NCBI RefSeq assembly: GCF_036345995.1
Contig: NZ_CP107796.1
Span: forward strand, 2,914,001-2,978,000
Origin: Streptomyces sp. NBC_00557
GTDB taxonomy: Bacteria; Actinomycetota; Actinomycetes; Streptomycetales; Streptomycetaceae
Reading direction: 5' to 3'
Length of the DNA stretch: 64,000 nucleotides
Part shown: positions 1-8,218 of the stretch, piece after piece
How the letters are laid out: each line of letters starts with the position of its first letter
Numbering within the stretch: position 1 is the stretch's first letter
The notes under the pieces: generated by a model
Told to the model about the DNA's origin: nothing
Database searches by the model: none
What the model saw: only the letters and a program-made list of their open reading frames with translations
Program-made: the position numbers and the translations under genes

Positions 1-827
1 ACGAGCCGGTGATCATGGCGATCGTGAACCGGACTCCGGACTCCTTCTACGACCAGGGGGCCACGTTCCGGGACGAGCCGGCCCTCGCGCGCGTGGAGCA
101 GGCCGTGGCCGAGGGCGCCGCGATCGTCGACATCGGCGGGGTGAAGGCCGGGCCCGGCGAGGAGGTCACCGCCGAGGAGGAGGCGCGGCGCACGGTCGGC
201 TTCGTGGCGGAGGTGCGGCGCCGCTTCCCGGACGTGGTCATCAGCGTGGACACCTGGCGGGCCGAGGTCGGCGAGGCGGTGTGCGAGGCGGGCGCCGATC
301 TGCTGAACGACGCGTGGGGCGGCGTCGACCCCGGGCTCGCGGAGGTGGCCGCGCGGTACCGGGTCGGGCTGGTGTGCACGCACGCGGGGGGCGTGCAGCC
401 GCGTACGCGCCCGCACCGGGTGACGTACGACGACGTGATGGCCGACATCCTCGACGTCACCCTGGGTCTGGCCGAGCGGGCGGTGGCGCTCGGGGTGCCG
501 CGGGAGTCGGTGCTGATCGACCCCGGGCACGACTTCGGGAAGAACACCCGGCACAGTCTGGAGGCGACGCGCCGGCTGGACGAGATGGCCGCCACGGGGT
601 GGCCGGTGCTGGTGTCGCTGTCCAACAAGGACTTCGTCGGCGAGACGCTGGACCGGCCGGTGAAGGAACGGCTGATCGGCACGCTGGCGACCACGGCGGT
701 GTCGGCGTGGCTCGGGGCGCAGGTGTACCGGGTGCACGAGGTGGCCGAGACCCGGCAGGTGCTGGACATGGTGGCGTCGATCGCCGGGCACCGGCCCCCC
801 GCGGTCGCTCGGCGTGGTCTCGCCTAG
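1..827 (+). CDS. folP: Dihydropteroate synthase-like protein (FolP2 type), 5' end outside window
   Basis: TIM-barrel pterin-binding family. Canonical members condense pABA with the pterin pyrophosphate in folate synthesis. Visible motifs are NRTPDSF near the N-terminus, SVDT, LLNDAWGG, LIDPGHDFGKN and the terminal YRVHE. The frame is open from the first base, so a few N-terminal residues lie upstream. The pABA-loop motif that is normally STRPG is replaced by KAGPG, and the usual LSRKSF reads LSNKDF. This matches the actinobacterial second paralogue (FolP2, near dapE in Mycobacterium as well) and makes true dihydropteroate synthase activity doubtful. It converges on the LOG-type gene 40 bp downstream. 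Family is certain, reaction is not. Confidence 0.85.
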   Translation, partial: EPVIMAIVNRTPDSFYDQGATFRDEPALARVEQAVAEGAAIVDIGGVKAGPGEEVTAEEEARRTVGFVAEVRRRFPDVVISVDTWRAEVGEAVCEAGADLLNDAWGGVDPGLAEVAARYRVGLVCTHAGGVQPRTRPHRVTYDDVMADILDVTLGLAERAVALGVPRESVLIDPGHDFGKNTRHSLEATRRLDEMAATGWPVLVSLSNKDFVGETLDRPVKERLIGTLATTAVSAWLGAQVYRVHEVAETRQVLDMVASIAGHRPPAVARRGLA

Positions 828-866
828 GCGCCAGGGAGCGAGCCCCCCGGCGCCCCGCGCCCCGCG

Positions 867-1625
867 CTAGCGGCCCGCCTCCTTCGACACCAGGGCCACC
901 GCTTCCGCCACGTCGTCCGTCAGATGGAAGAGCAGCAGGTCCTTCTCCGCCGCCTTGCCCTGGGCCACCAGCGTGTTCTTCAGCCAGTCCACCAGGCCGC
1001 CCCAGTACTCGCTGCCGAAGAGGACGATCGGGAAGCGGGTGACCTTCTGGGTCTGGACCAGGGTCAGGGCCTCGAAGAGCTCGTCGAGGGTGCCGAGGCC
1101 GCCGGGCAGGACCACGAAACCCTGCGCGTACTTCACGAACATCATCTTGCGGACGAAGAAGTACCGGAAGTTCAGGCCGATGTCGACGTACGGGTTCAGG
1201 CCCTGCTCGAAGGGCAGCTCGATGCCCAGGCCCACCGAGACGCCGCCCGCCTCGCACGCGCCCTTGTTGGCCGCCTCCATGGCCCCGGGGCCGCCGCCGG
1301 TGATCACGGCCCAGCCCGCCTCCACCAGGCCCCGGCCGAGCCGCACCCCCGCGTCGTACTCCGCCGAGTCCACCGGCGTACGCGCCGAGCCGAACACGCT
1401 GATGGCGGGCGGGAGTTCGGCCAGGGTGCCGAAGCCCTCGATGAACTCCGACTGGATGCGCAGCACCCGCCAGGGGTCGGTGTGGACCCAGTCCGTGGGG
1501 GCGCGCTCGTCCAGCAGGCGCTGGTCGGTCGTGCTGGGGGTCACCTGTCCACGCCGTCGGAGGACCGGTCCGAGCCGCTGCTCGTCCGGCGGAATCTTCT
1601 TCCCCTCGGGGTTGCCGGTAGGCAT
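867..1625 (-). CDS. LOG family protein (TIGR00730 Rossmann fold)
   Basis: 252 aa. Family members are cytokinin riboside 5'-monophosphate phosphoribohydrolases or related nucleotide N-glycosidases, formerly annotated as lysine decarboxylases. Visible are the GGGPGAMEAAN segment and the diagnostic PGGLGTLDELFE motif (PGGxGTxxE). The ATG at 1625 is chosen over one ten codons upstream because GGAGGG lies about 7 nt before it. It is on the same strand as dapE, about 100 bp downstream, and may be read from that transcript. The dapE, LOG, folP2 neighbourhood also occurs in mycobacteria. Substrate in this organism is unknown. Confidence 0.88.
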   Translation of the reverse strand: MPTGNPEGKKIPPDEQRLGPVLRRRGQVTPSTTDQRLLDERAPTDWVHTDPWRVLRIQSEFIEGFGTLAELPPAISVFGSARTPVDSAEYDAGVRLGRGLVEAGWAVITGGGPGAMEAANKGACEAGGVSVGLGIELPFEQGLNPYVDIGLNFRYFFVRKMMFVKYAQGFVVLPGGLGTLDELFEALTLVQTQKVTRFPIVLFGSEYWGGLVDWLKNTLVAQGKAAEKDLLLFHLTDDVAEAVALVSKEAGR

Positions 1626-1729
1626 GTGCGCTCCCTCCGTTGCGGGTGGTTCCACCTCAGCGTAGATCCACGCCGGTTACGCAGGGGGGACCTGCGCATG
1701 TCCGGCACACGATGCGCCGTGCGGCGCCT

Positions 1730-2809
1730 TCACGCGGTGAGCCAGTTCCGCAGGCGCTCCTCGCCCGCGAGGATCTTCGCCGTCTCCACCCGCTCGTCCC
1801 GCTTGTGGGCCAGATGGGGGTTGCCGGGGCCGTAGTTGACCGCCGGGACGCCGAGCGCGGAGAAGCGGGAGACGTCCGTCCAGCCGTACTTGGGCCGCGG
1901 GGTGCCGCCCACCGCCTCGATGAAGGCCGCGGCGGCCGGGTGGGACAGGCCGGGCAGGGCGCCGCCGCTGTGGTCGTCGACCACGAACTCCGCCACGCCG
2001 CAGTCCGCGAACACCTCGCGGACGTGCGCGACGGCCTCCTCCTCGGTGCGGTCGGGGGCGTAGCGGAAGTTGACGGTCACCACGCACTCGTCGGGGATGA
2101 CGTTGCCCGCCACGCCGCCGGAGACGCCGACCGCGTTCAGGCCCTCGCGGTACTCCAGGCCGTCGATCACCGGGTGGCGCGGCTCGTACGCGGCCAGGCG
2201 GGCCAGGACGGGAGCGGCGGCGTGGATGGCGTTGGAGCCCATCCAGCCGCGCGCGGAGTGGGCGCGCTCGCCCTTCGTCTTCAGCAGCACCCGCAGCGTG
2301 CCCTGGCAGCCGCCCTCCACCTCGCCGTCGGAGGGCTCCAGCAGGACCGCGAAGTCGCCCTGGAGCCACTCGGGGTGGGCCAGGGCCACGTGCCTGAGGC
2401 CGTTCAGGTCGGCGGCGACCTCCTCGTTGTCGTAGAAGATGAAGGTGATGTCCCGGTTGGGGGCGGGGACCGTCGCCGCGATGCGCAGCTGCACCGCGAC
2501 GCCCGACTTCATGTCGCAGGTGCCGCAGCCCCACAGCACGCCGTCGTCGTCCAGGCGCGAGGGCACGTTGTCCGCGATCGGGACGGTGTCGATGTGGCCG
2601 GCCAGGATCACCCGCTCGGCGCGGCCCAGGTCCGTGCGGGCGACCACGTTGTTGCCGTAGCGGTCGACCGTCAGGTGGGGCAGGGCGCGCAGCGCGTGCT
2701 CGATCGCGTCCGCGAGCGGCTTCTCGGTGCCGCTCTCGGAAGGGAAGTCCACCAGTTGGGCGGTGAGCGCGGCGGCGTCGAGCGTGAGGTCAAGCGAGGT
2801 GTCGGCCAT
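1730..2809 (-). CDS. dapE: Succinyl-diaminopimelate desuccinylase
   Basis: 359 aa M20 metallopeptidase-family enzyme that hydrolyses N-succinyl-LL-diaminopimelate to LL-DAP and succinate, for lysine and for the cell-wall cross-link. Metal and catalytic residues are visible: GHIDTVP (metal His and catalytic Asp), GTCDMKSG (bridging Asp) and YDNEEV (catalytic Glu pair). The open frame runs 39 codons further upstream, but the ATG at 2809 begins the conserved MADTSLDLTLD segment and gives the usual family length. Transcribed divergently from the membrane protein gene at 2907. dapC of the same pathway is 2 kb away but not in the same operon. Confidence 0.92.
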   Translation of the reverse strand: MADTSLDLTLDAAALTAQLVDFPSESGTEKPLADAIEHALRALPHLTVDRYGNNVVARTDLGRAERVILAGHIDTVPIADNVPSRLDDDGVLWGCGTCDMKSGVAVQLRIAATVPAPNRDITFIFYDNEEVAADLNGLRHVALAHPEWLQGDFAVLLEPSDGEVEGGCQGTLRVLLKTKGERAHSARGWMGSNAIHAAAPVLARLAAYEPRHPVIDGLEYREGLNAVGVSGGVAGNVIPDECVVTVNFRYAPDRTEEEAVAHVREVFADCGVAEFVVDDHSGGALPGLSHPAAAAFIEAVGGTPRPKYGWTDVSRFSALGVPAVNYGPGNPHLAHKRDERVETAKILAGEERLRNWLTA

Positions 2810-2906
2810 GGCCTCGACCCTAGCGCGCCGGTCGCGGTGGCCGGTGGCAAGCGCTGTCCGACAACCCGCGGTGAGGGTCCGTCGGAGCTCCAGTACCTTG
2901 ATACGC

Positions 2907-3899
2907 GTGTCAGAGCCGTCCCCCACCCGTCCCGAACGCCGCGGCCGCCTCCTGCGTTACGCCGCGGCCCTGTTGGTCCTGTGCGGAGTCGCCGCGTACC
3001 TCGTGGTGCAGTACGTCACCGGAGGCGGCGGAGCGCGCGGCTGCAAGGTGGTCTCGGCCGACGGTGACGAGAAGTCGTACGAGTTCACGCCGGAGCAGGC
3101 GGAGAACGCGGCGACGATCGCGGCCGTCGGCACCGGGCGCAACATGCCCGAGCGGGCCGTGACGATCGCGCTGGCCACCGCGCTGCAGGAGTCGGGGCTG
3201 CGCAACATAGCGCACGGCGACCGCGACTCGCTCGGCCTGTTCCAGCAGCGGCCCTCGCAGGGCTGGGGCACCCAGCGGCAGATCATGGACCCCACGTACG
3301 CGGCGGGCATCTTCTACGCGCACCTGGCCAAGGTGCCCCACTACACCGACCTGCCGCTGACCAGGGCCGCCCAGGAGGTGCAGCGCAGCGGCTACCCGGA
3401 GGCGTACGCCAAGCACGAGCCGGACGCCGCGCTGCTCGCGGCGGCGCTGACCGGGCGTGCGGCGGCCACGCTGACCTGCGACGGGCGCCCGGCCGCCACG
3501 GCCTCGGCGACGGGCCCGGACGCGGTACGGGCCGCGCTGGTACGGGACTTCGGGCGGGACGCGCTGCAGGAGACCGGGGCGCAGGTGGGCGGCACGCCGG
3601 TGCCGTCGCCGTCTCCGTCGCCGAGCGTGACCGCGACGGCCCAGGGCCGGACCGTGACCGTGCCGGTGCCGCAGGGCGCCGAGGCGGACGCGACCGGGCG
3701 CGGCCGGCGCCAGCGGGGCTGGCAGCTGGCGCAGTGGGCGGTGGCCAACTCCTCGGCGCTGCACATCCGGCGGGTGTCGTACGAGGGCCGGGAGTGGACC
3801 GCGGAGAGCGGCGGGGGTTCGTGGAAGCCGGTGGCCGCCGAGGGGGCCGGCGGTGCGGCGCGGTCCGCGGACGTCGTCCGGATCGTGACCGGACAGTAG
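2907..3899 (+). CDS. Membrane-anchored protein with lysozyme-like segment
   Basis: 330 aa. A single N-terminal membrane segment (about residues 15-35, LRYAAALLVLCGVAAYLVV) follows a short basic cytoplasmic tail, so the rest is probably outside the cell. The middle contains ATALQESGL and DSLGLFQQRPSQGWG, which resemble the Glu-containing and GLFQ motifs of lysozyme-like transglycosylases and are common in actinobacterial secreted proteins. The C-terminal third has a Pro/Ser-rich linker (PVPSPSPSPS) before a small domain. Databases often label relatives 'heavy metal transporter', for which I see no support. GTG at 2907 is chosen; a TTG three codons earlier is possible. Peptidoglycan cleavage is inference. 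Confidence 0.7.
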   Translation: MSEPSPTRPERRGRLLRYAAALLVLCGVAAYLVVQYVTGGGGARGCKVVSADGDEKSYEFTPEQAENAATIAAVGTGRNMPERAVTIALATALQESGLRNIAHGDRDSLGLFQQRPSQGWGTQRQIMDPTYAAGIFYAHLAKVPHYTDLPLTRAAQEVQRSGYPEAYAKHEPDAALLAAALTGRAAATLTCDGRPAATASATGPDAVRAALVRDFGRDALQETGAQVGGTPVPSPSPSPSVTATAQGRTVTVPVPQGAEADATGRGRRQRGWQLAQWAVANSSALHIRRVSYEGREWTAESGGGSWKPVAAEGAGGAARSADVVRIVTGQ

Positions 3900-4186
3900 T
3901 GCGGACGCTCACCCCTGAGGGTTCTGCGGCGCCGCTGTCGACCGCCGTACGGGTGGCATGGCGGGCGGCGCCAAGAACCCCTTGGAATCAAGGGCCGTAA
4001 GGATTCTGCGGAATTCCCCGCGAACGTTCTTTGCCCGCTTTTATCCACACCCGATAATGCGATGCGTTATCCATTCTTTACCCGGGGCGTCCGCAACCTT
4101 CGCGGGCTTCGAGCGGTAGTCACGGCGTCCGAGCCCGGTCCCGGGCCCGGACACAGACACCGTTCACTCCCGTCGAATGGAGCATC

Positions 4187-4603
4187 ATGTCCCTCCCTCT
4201 GACCCGCCGGATCGCCCGTGCCGCGCTGCTCGTCGCAGCGGGAGCGGCAGCCGGGGTCGGTGCGGCCGGCTCCGCCGGTGCGGCCACGAACCTGCCGGCG
4301 GCGGTCCCGAACCTCGGTGGCCTGAACGCCCTGGACACCGCGCACGCGGGCAGCACCGTCGACGGTGCCGCGCAGCACGTCACCTCTCTCGCGGGCCACA
4401 CGGGCGGCAAGGCGGTCGAGCAGACGGTGCCGGCCGCGGCCAAGAGCGCCGGCGGCGCCGTGAAGAAGGCGGCGCCGGTGGCGCAGAAGGCCGCGGGCGA
4501 CACCGCCGGGGCGGCGGGGGACGTCGTCGGGGGCGCCACGGGCCACGTGACCAAGGGCGGCCTGCCGAAGCTGCCGGTCAAGGGGCTGCCGCTGGGCGGC
4601 TGA
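4187..4603 (+). CDS. Small secreted Ala/Gly-rich protein
   Basis: 138 aa. It has a clear Sec signal: basic MSLPLTRRIAR, a hydrophobic Ala stretch, and a likely cleavage site near AGSAGA (about residue 32). The mature part is of low complexity (Ala, Gly, Val, Lys) with repeated AAGDxAGAAGD-like units and no catalytic motif. Streptomyces relatives are sometimes called 'ATP-binding protein', but no Walker motif is present. It is monocistronic and followed by a perfect 17-bp hairpin. Function unknown; a surface or wall-associated role is only a guess from secretion and composition. Confidence 0.7.
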   Translation: MSLPLTRRIARAALLVAAGAAAGVGAAGSAGAATNLPAAVPNLGGLNALDTAHAGSTVDGAAQHVTSLAGHTGGKAVEQTVPAAAKSAGGAVKKAAPVAQKAAGDTAGAAGDVVGGATGHVTKGGLPKLPVKGLPLGG

Positions 4604-4627
4604 CGGTCCGCTGCCGCTGAGCACGAC

Positions 4628-4675
4628 GGCGACGGGGTCCAGGGTGTTCCCCTGGACCCCGTCGCCTTCGGTTTT
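4628..4675 (+). terminator. Terminator hairpin after the small secreted protein gene
   Basis: Perfect 17-bp inverted repeat (4628-4644 with 4650-4666), 5-nt loop TGTTC, followed by TTCGGTTTTCC. The T-rich tail on the plus strand fits a rho-independent terminator for the gene ending at 4603. The stem may also stop dapC transcripts arriving from the other side. Confidence 0.85.
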
Positions 4676-4738
4676 CCGCATCGCCCCGCCGCGCAGCCAC
4701 GGCGGTGGCAGGCGCGGCGATGGCAGGCGCGGCGGTTG

Positions 4739-5836
4739 TTATGCCGCCAGGCGGGACACCGCCGCCTGGATGCGTTCGTCCGTCGCCGTCAGGGCCACGC
4801 GGACGAAGTTCTCGCCCGCCGTGCCGTAGAAGTCGCCCGGGGCCACGAGGATGCCGAGGTCGGCCAGGTGGGCGACCGTCTGCCAGCAGGACTCGTCGCG
4901 GGTGGCCCACAGGTAGAGGCTGGCCTCGCTGTGCTCGATCCGGAAGCCGTGGCCGAGCAGGGCGGCGCGCAGGGCCTCGCGGCGGGCGGCGTAGCGCTCG
5001 CGCTGCTCGTGGACGTGGGCGTCGTCGCCGAGCGCCGCCACCACGGCCGCCTGCGTCGGTGCGCTGGTCATCATGCCGCCGTGCTTGCGGATCTCCAGCA
5101 GCGGCCCCAGCACGGCCGGGTCGCCGGCGATGAAGGCGGCGCGGTAGCCCGCCAGGTTGGAGCGCTTGGACAGGGAGTGGACGGCGACGATGCCGTCGTA
5201 GGAGCCGCCGTTGACGTCCGGGTGCAGGACGGAGACCGGGTCGGCCTCCCAGCCCAGTTCCAGGTAGCACTCGTCGGAGAACAGCAGGACGCCGTGGGCG
5301 CGGGCCCAGGCGACGATGTCCGTCAGCTCCTGCTGGGGGATGACCCTGCCCGTCGGGTTGGACGGGGAGTTCAGCCACAGCAGCTTCAGGCCCGTGGGGT
5401 CGAGGTCGCGCGGGTCGTCGTACACCTCGTAGCCGGCGCGGGCGAGGCGGGCGCCGACCTCGTAGGTGGGGTAGGCGAGGCGCGGGTAGGCCACCTTGTC
5501 GCCGGGGCCGAGGCCCAGCTGGGTGGGCAGCCAGGCGACCAGTTCCTTGGAGCCGACGACCGGCAGGACATGGCGGTGGGTGAGGTCACGGGCGCCCAGG
5601 CGGCGCTCCAGCCAGCCGGTGATCGCGTCGCGCAGTGCGGGGGTGCCCCAGACGGTCGGGTAGCCCGGGGAGTCGGCCGCGTCGATCAGGGCCTTCTGGA
5701 TCAGTTCGGGCACCGGGTCGACCGGGGTGCCCACGGAGAGGTCGACGATCCCGTCGGGGTGCGCGGCGGCCGTCTTCTTGTACGGCTCCAGCTTGTCCCA
5801 GGGGAAGGTGGGGAGCCGGTCGGAGACTGCGGACAC
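4739..5836 (-). CDS. dapC: N-succinyldiaminopimelate aminotransferase
   Basis: 365 aa fold-type I PLP aminotransferase. It converts N-succinyl-2-amino-6-ketopimelate to N-succinyl-LL-DAP using glutamate, the step before DapE. Visible are the PLP-lysine segment SLSKRSNLAGYR, the LNSPSNPTGRV motif and the FSDECYLELGW segment. GTG at 5836 begins the conserved VSAVSDRLPTFPWDKL sequence; a GTG five codons upstream (5851) is an alternative. It lies directly downstream of fdxA on the same strand, separated by a strong hairpin (5871-5926), an arrangement common in actinobacteria. Confidence 0.88.
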   Translation of the reverse strand: MSAVSDRLPTFPWDKLEPYKKTAAAHPDGIVDLSVGTPVDPVPELIQKALIDAADSPGYPTVWGTPALRDAITGWLERRLGARDLTHRHVLPVVGSKELVAWLPTQLGLGPGDKVAYPRLAYPTYEVGARLARAGYEVYDDPRDLDPTGLKLLWLNSPSNPTGRVIPQQELTDIVAWARAHGVLLFSDECYLELGWEADPVSVLHPDVNGGSYDGIVAVHSLSKRSNLAGYRAAFIAGDPAVLGPLLEIRKHGGMMTSAPTQAAVVAALGDDAHVHEQRERYAARREALRAALLGHGFRIEHSEASLYLWATRDESCWQTVAHLADLGILVAPGDFYGTAGENFVRVALTATDERIQAAVSRLAA

Positions 5837-5870
5837 GGGAATCAGGCTCACTTTCGTACGGTGCGGCAAA

Positions 5871-5926
5871 CGCCTCGGTCCCGTGCGGCGCTGATCGGGG
5901 TGATCGGGCCGTACGGGACCGAGGCG
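5871..5926 (-). terminator. Hairpin between fdxA and dapC
   Basis: Perfect 14-bp inverted repeat (5871-5884 with 5913-5926), extendable by about five more pairs including one G-U. It lies 43 nt downstream of the fdxA stop and about 35 nt upstream of the dapC start. On the minus strand it is followed by TTT only, so it may be a partial terminator letting some ferredoxin transcripts read into dapC. Confidence 0.6.
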
Positions 5927-5968
5927 GCGCGTCGCTGCGTGGCGGGCGGCCGCTTGGCGCTCAGACGG

Positions 5969-6289
5969 TCACTCGCCCTGCGGCGGCAGCGCGGCGACGA
6001 AGGGGTGGTCGCGCTCGATCAGCCCCAGCTTGCTGGCACCGCCGGGCGAGCCGAGCTCGTCGAAGAACTCGACGTTCGCCTTGTAGTAGTCCTTCCACTC
6101 CTCCGGGACGTCGTCCTCGTAGAAGATCGCCTCGACCGGGCAGACCGGCTCACAGGCACCACAGTCGACGCATTCGTCCGGGTGGATGTACAAGGACCGC
6201 TGGCCCTCGTAGATGCAGTCGACCGGGCACTCCTCGATGCACGCCTTGTCCTTGACGTCGACACAAGGCTGCGCGATGACGTAGGTCAC
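5969..6289 (-). CDS. fdxA: 7Fe ferredoxin
   Basis: 106 aa electron carrier. Cysteines at about 9, 17, 21 and 25, then CVDCGACEPVC around residues 40-50, fit one [3Fe-4S] and one [4Fe-4S] cluster as in actinobacterial FdxA. The acidic C-terminal tail is typical. The start at 6289 (MTYVIAQPC) is fixed by the conserved N-terminus. It is transcribed divergently from the GNAT gene and followed by a hairpin before dapC. Physiological partner (for example a P450 or oxidoreductase) cannot be told from here. Confidence 0.92.
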   Translation of the reverse strand: MTYVIAQPCVDVKDKACIEECPVDCIYEGQRSLYIHPDECVDCGACEPVCPVEAIFYEDDVPEEWKDYYKANVEFFDELGSPGGASKLGLIERDHPFVAALPPQGE

Positions 6290-6429
6290 GCTGTCGTTCC
6301 TCCTCGATAGGGCGCTGGCGGGCCTCCTCAGGCTCCGCCGCCTGGCGCGCGGGAGCGCGGCGTCGTCGATGCCCGCCCCTAGTATCTCCGTTCCGGAGCA
6401 TGATCCGAACAGGAGGGGTGAACTGACCA

Positions 6430-7500
6430 GTGGAAATCTCGGCGACAGGACGCCTTGAAGTCCGAATCACCCCTGCTGACGTGGGGAAACGTGTCTCGGT
6501 ACGGCGCTTGAGCGAACCTGGTGCGGCACAAGAGAAGTTCACCGACACGGTCGGAGTTCTCACATCATGGGATGAAGGCGTGCTCATGATCACACGGCGC
6601 GACGGGCGGAGTGTCCGGATCGCCGAGTCCGCCCTGGTCGCGGGCAAGGTGGTGCCGGCGGCTCCCGCGCGCCGCCGCGGGCCCGCCGCGTCGTACGAGG
6701 AGCTGGCGCGGGTCGCCTCGCGCGGCTGGCAGCCGCTTCGGACGCAGCAGCTGGGCGAGTGGGTGCTGCGGGCGGCCGGCGGGTTCACGCGGCGCGCCAA
6801 CAGCGTGCTGCCGCTGGGCGACCCGGGCCTCCCCCTCGACGAGGCCCTCGCGGCCGTACGACGCTGGTACGGCGAGCGCGGCCTGCCCGCCTACGTCCAG
6901 ACGGCCACCGGCGCCGAAGGCACGCAGGAACTGCTGTGCGCGGAGCTGGAGCGGCGCGGCTGGGTGCGGGAGGTGACCGCCGAGCTGTGGACCGGTGGGC
7001 TCGCGCCGGTCGCGGACCGGGCCGAGGGCGCCGGTGTGGTGCTGTCCCGGGAGGCGGACGAGGCGTGGCTCGCCCGGTACCGGCGCAAGGGGGTCGGCGA
7101 GGTGGCCCTCAGGGTGCTCGGCGCGGGTCCGTCGGTGTGGTTCGCGACGGTGCCGGGCGCCGGGGGCGAGCCGCCGGCGGCGATCGGGCGGTGTGTCGTG
7201 GACGGGCGCTGGGCCGGTTTCGCGGCGGTCGAGGTGGACCCCGGCCGGCGCCGCGAGGGCCTCGCCACGGAGGTGATGGCCGCGCTGGCCCGCCGGGCCC
7301 TGGACGAGGGCGCCTCGGCGGCCTGGCTCCAGGTGGAGACGGACAACGAGGGCGCCCGCGCCCTGTACGCCGCACTCGGCTTCACCCCGCACCACGCGTA
7401 CCACTACTACCGGGCCCCGGCCGAGCCCGACGGGCCCGCCCCGGCGGACGCGCAGACCGAGGACCGGGAGCCGGCCGAGCCCTCGGACGACGTCCGGTGA
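6430..7500 (+). CDS. GNAT N-acetyltransferase with N-terminal SH3-like domain
   Basis: 356 aa. The first ~75 residues form a small beta-rich domain (VEISATGRLEVRITPADVGK...) like that preceding the acetyltransferase in Mycobacterium Rv0428c-type proteins. The C-terminal ~150 residues carry the GNAT acetyl-CoA motif (VDPGRRREGLATEVMAAL) and WLQVETDNEGARALYAALGF, the classic motif B region. GTG at 6430 is the first usable start downstream of AGGAGGGG; a GTG closer to that purine run hits a stop after two codons. Acceptor substrate unknown. Confidence 0.85.
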   Translation: MEISATGRLEVRITPADVGKRVSVRRLSEPGAAQEKFTDTVGVLTSWDEGVLMITRRDGRSVRIAESALVAGKVVPAAPARRRGPAASYEELARVASRGWQPLRTQQLGEWVLRAAGGFTRRANSVLPLGDPGLPLDEALAAVRRWYGERGLPAYVQTATGAEGTQELLCAELERRGWVREVTAELWTGGLAPVADRAEGAGVVLSREADEAWLARYRRKGVGEVALRVLGAGPSVWFATVPGAGGEPPAAIGRCVVDGRWAGFAAVEVDPGRRREGLATEVMAALARRALDEGASAAWLQVETDNEGARALYAALGFTPHHAYHYYRAPAEPDGPAPADAQTEDREPAEPSDDVR

Positions 7501-7689
7501 AAGCCGGCGGGACGGCGGGGAGCGGGATGGCCCGTCCGGGTGCCGGGCCCTGCGCCGGCATGGATCCGGCGGACCGGACGGCGAGGACCGGCCGGCGTCC
7601 TCGACGGCGTCTCGGCGCCGCGCACCCCGGGACGCCGGGCGACGGCACGGCGGTCACGGCCCGCAGGGCCGGGCCGGGGCACCGGACGC

Positions 7690-7850
7690 ACACGGGGGCA
7701 CGGCATTCGCGGACCACCGCGGGCCAAGGATCTTCACCCGGTTCGACGTGTCCGCAGGCCCGGCAGCCACAGGCCCGCCTTGCGGTGCGCGACGAGCAGC
7801 GGCCGACCGCTCGTGCCGCCGAGGACAACGCGCCGGCCGGCGGACCCCGC
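7690..7850 (-). pseudogene. Decayed Nudix hydrolase fragment (frameshifted)
   Basis: Read on the minus strand, one frame gives VVLGGTSGRPLLVAHRKAG followed by LWLP. One base later, a second frame continues with CGHVEPGEDPWPAVVREC. Joined, these reproduce the start of a Nudix hydrolase: strand, LLV.H.K.GLWLP, then the Nudix box GHVEPGExxxxAVVRE. The box then runs into RAPVCVRC where EELG would be expected, and the flanking sequence is no longer protein-like. I interpret it as an eroded Nudix gene with at least one frameshift and lost ends. The motif match is good but short, and limits are approximate. Confidence 0.55.
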
Positions 7851-8089
7851 GCCGTCGCACCGCCCGGCCACCACCGGTATCCGGCGTGCGAGGCCGACGA
7901 GAACCCGGGCCGGGCAGCACGGCCGGCCGGGCACCGGGACCCGCCGGCCGGCCACGCCGGGCACGCCGGCCGAGGCGCGGGCGCGTCCGCCGGCCCCGGC
8001 GCACCGGCCGTCTCCACCGAACGCAAGGGCCGGGCGTGCGGGGCGATGCGACCGGATACTCGCCCGGGCCGCACGAGCCGCCGCACCCC

Positions 8090-8147
8090 GCGCCCCCGGC
8101 CCCCGCGCCCCCGGCCCCCGGCCACCGGCCACCGGCCACCGGCCACC
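8090..8147. repeat. Short tandem repeats (15-nt and 7-nt units)
   Basis: Two copies of a 15-nt unit GCGCCCCCGGCCCCC from 8090, then four perfect copies of the heptamer GGCCACC at 8120-8147. They lie about 70 bp upstream of the SirB1-type gene start and are likely variable through slippage. No function is apparent. Confidence 0.7.
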
Positions 8148-8218
8148 GGCGTACGGTCCGCCCGGTCTGCCGGGCCGGAACGGTCGTAGAAACCGTCTCG
8201 AAAGGGCATGAGCCTGGC

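Larger units (their letters stand above)
7501..8218. other. Gene-poor GC-rich gap with no intact gene
   Basis: 718 bp between the GNAT and SirB1-type genes. Open frames here are Arg/Pro/Gly-rich and look like composition artefacts. The only coding signal I see is a broken Nudix-like stretch on the minus strand (7690-7850). The right end holds short tandem repeats (8090-8147). The SirB1-type gene frame runs back into this gap, but that extension has no protein-like composition. Confidence 0.6.

Noticed and set aside
2907..3899. Heavy-metal transporter
   Set aside because: Only one membrane segment and a lysozyme-like motif pattern; no metal-transport motif such as CPC or HMA.
7748..8218. N-terminal extension of the SirB1-type gene
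   Set aside because: The in-frame upstream sequence is Arg/Pro/Gly low complexity and overlaps the eroded Nudix fragment on the other strand; the ATG at 8219 begins the protein-like sequence.
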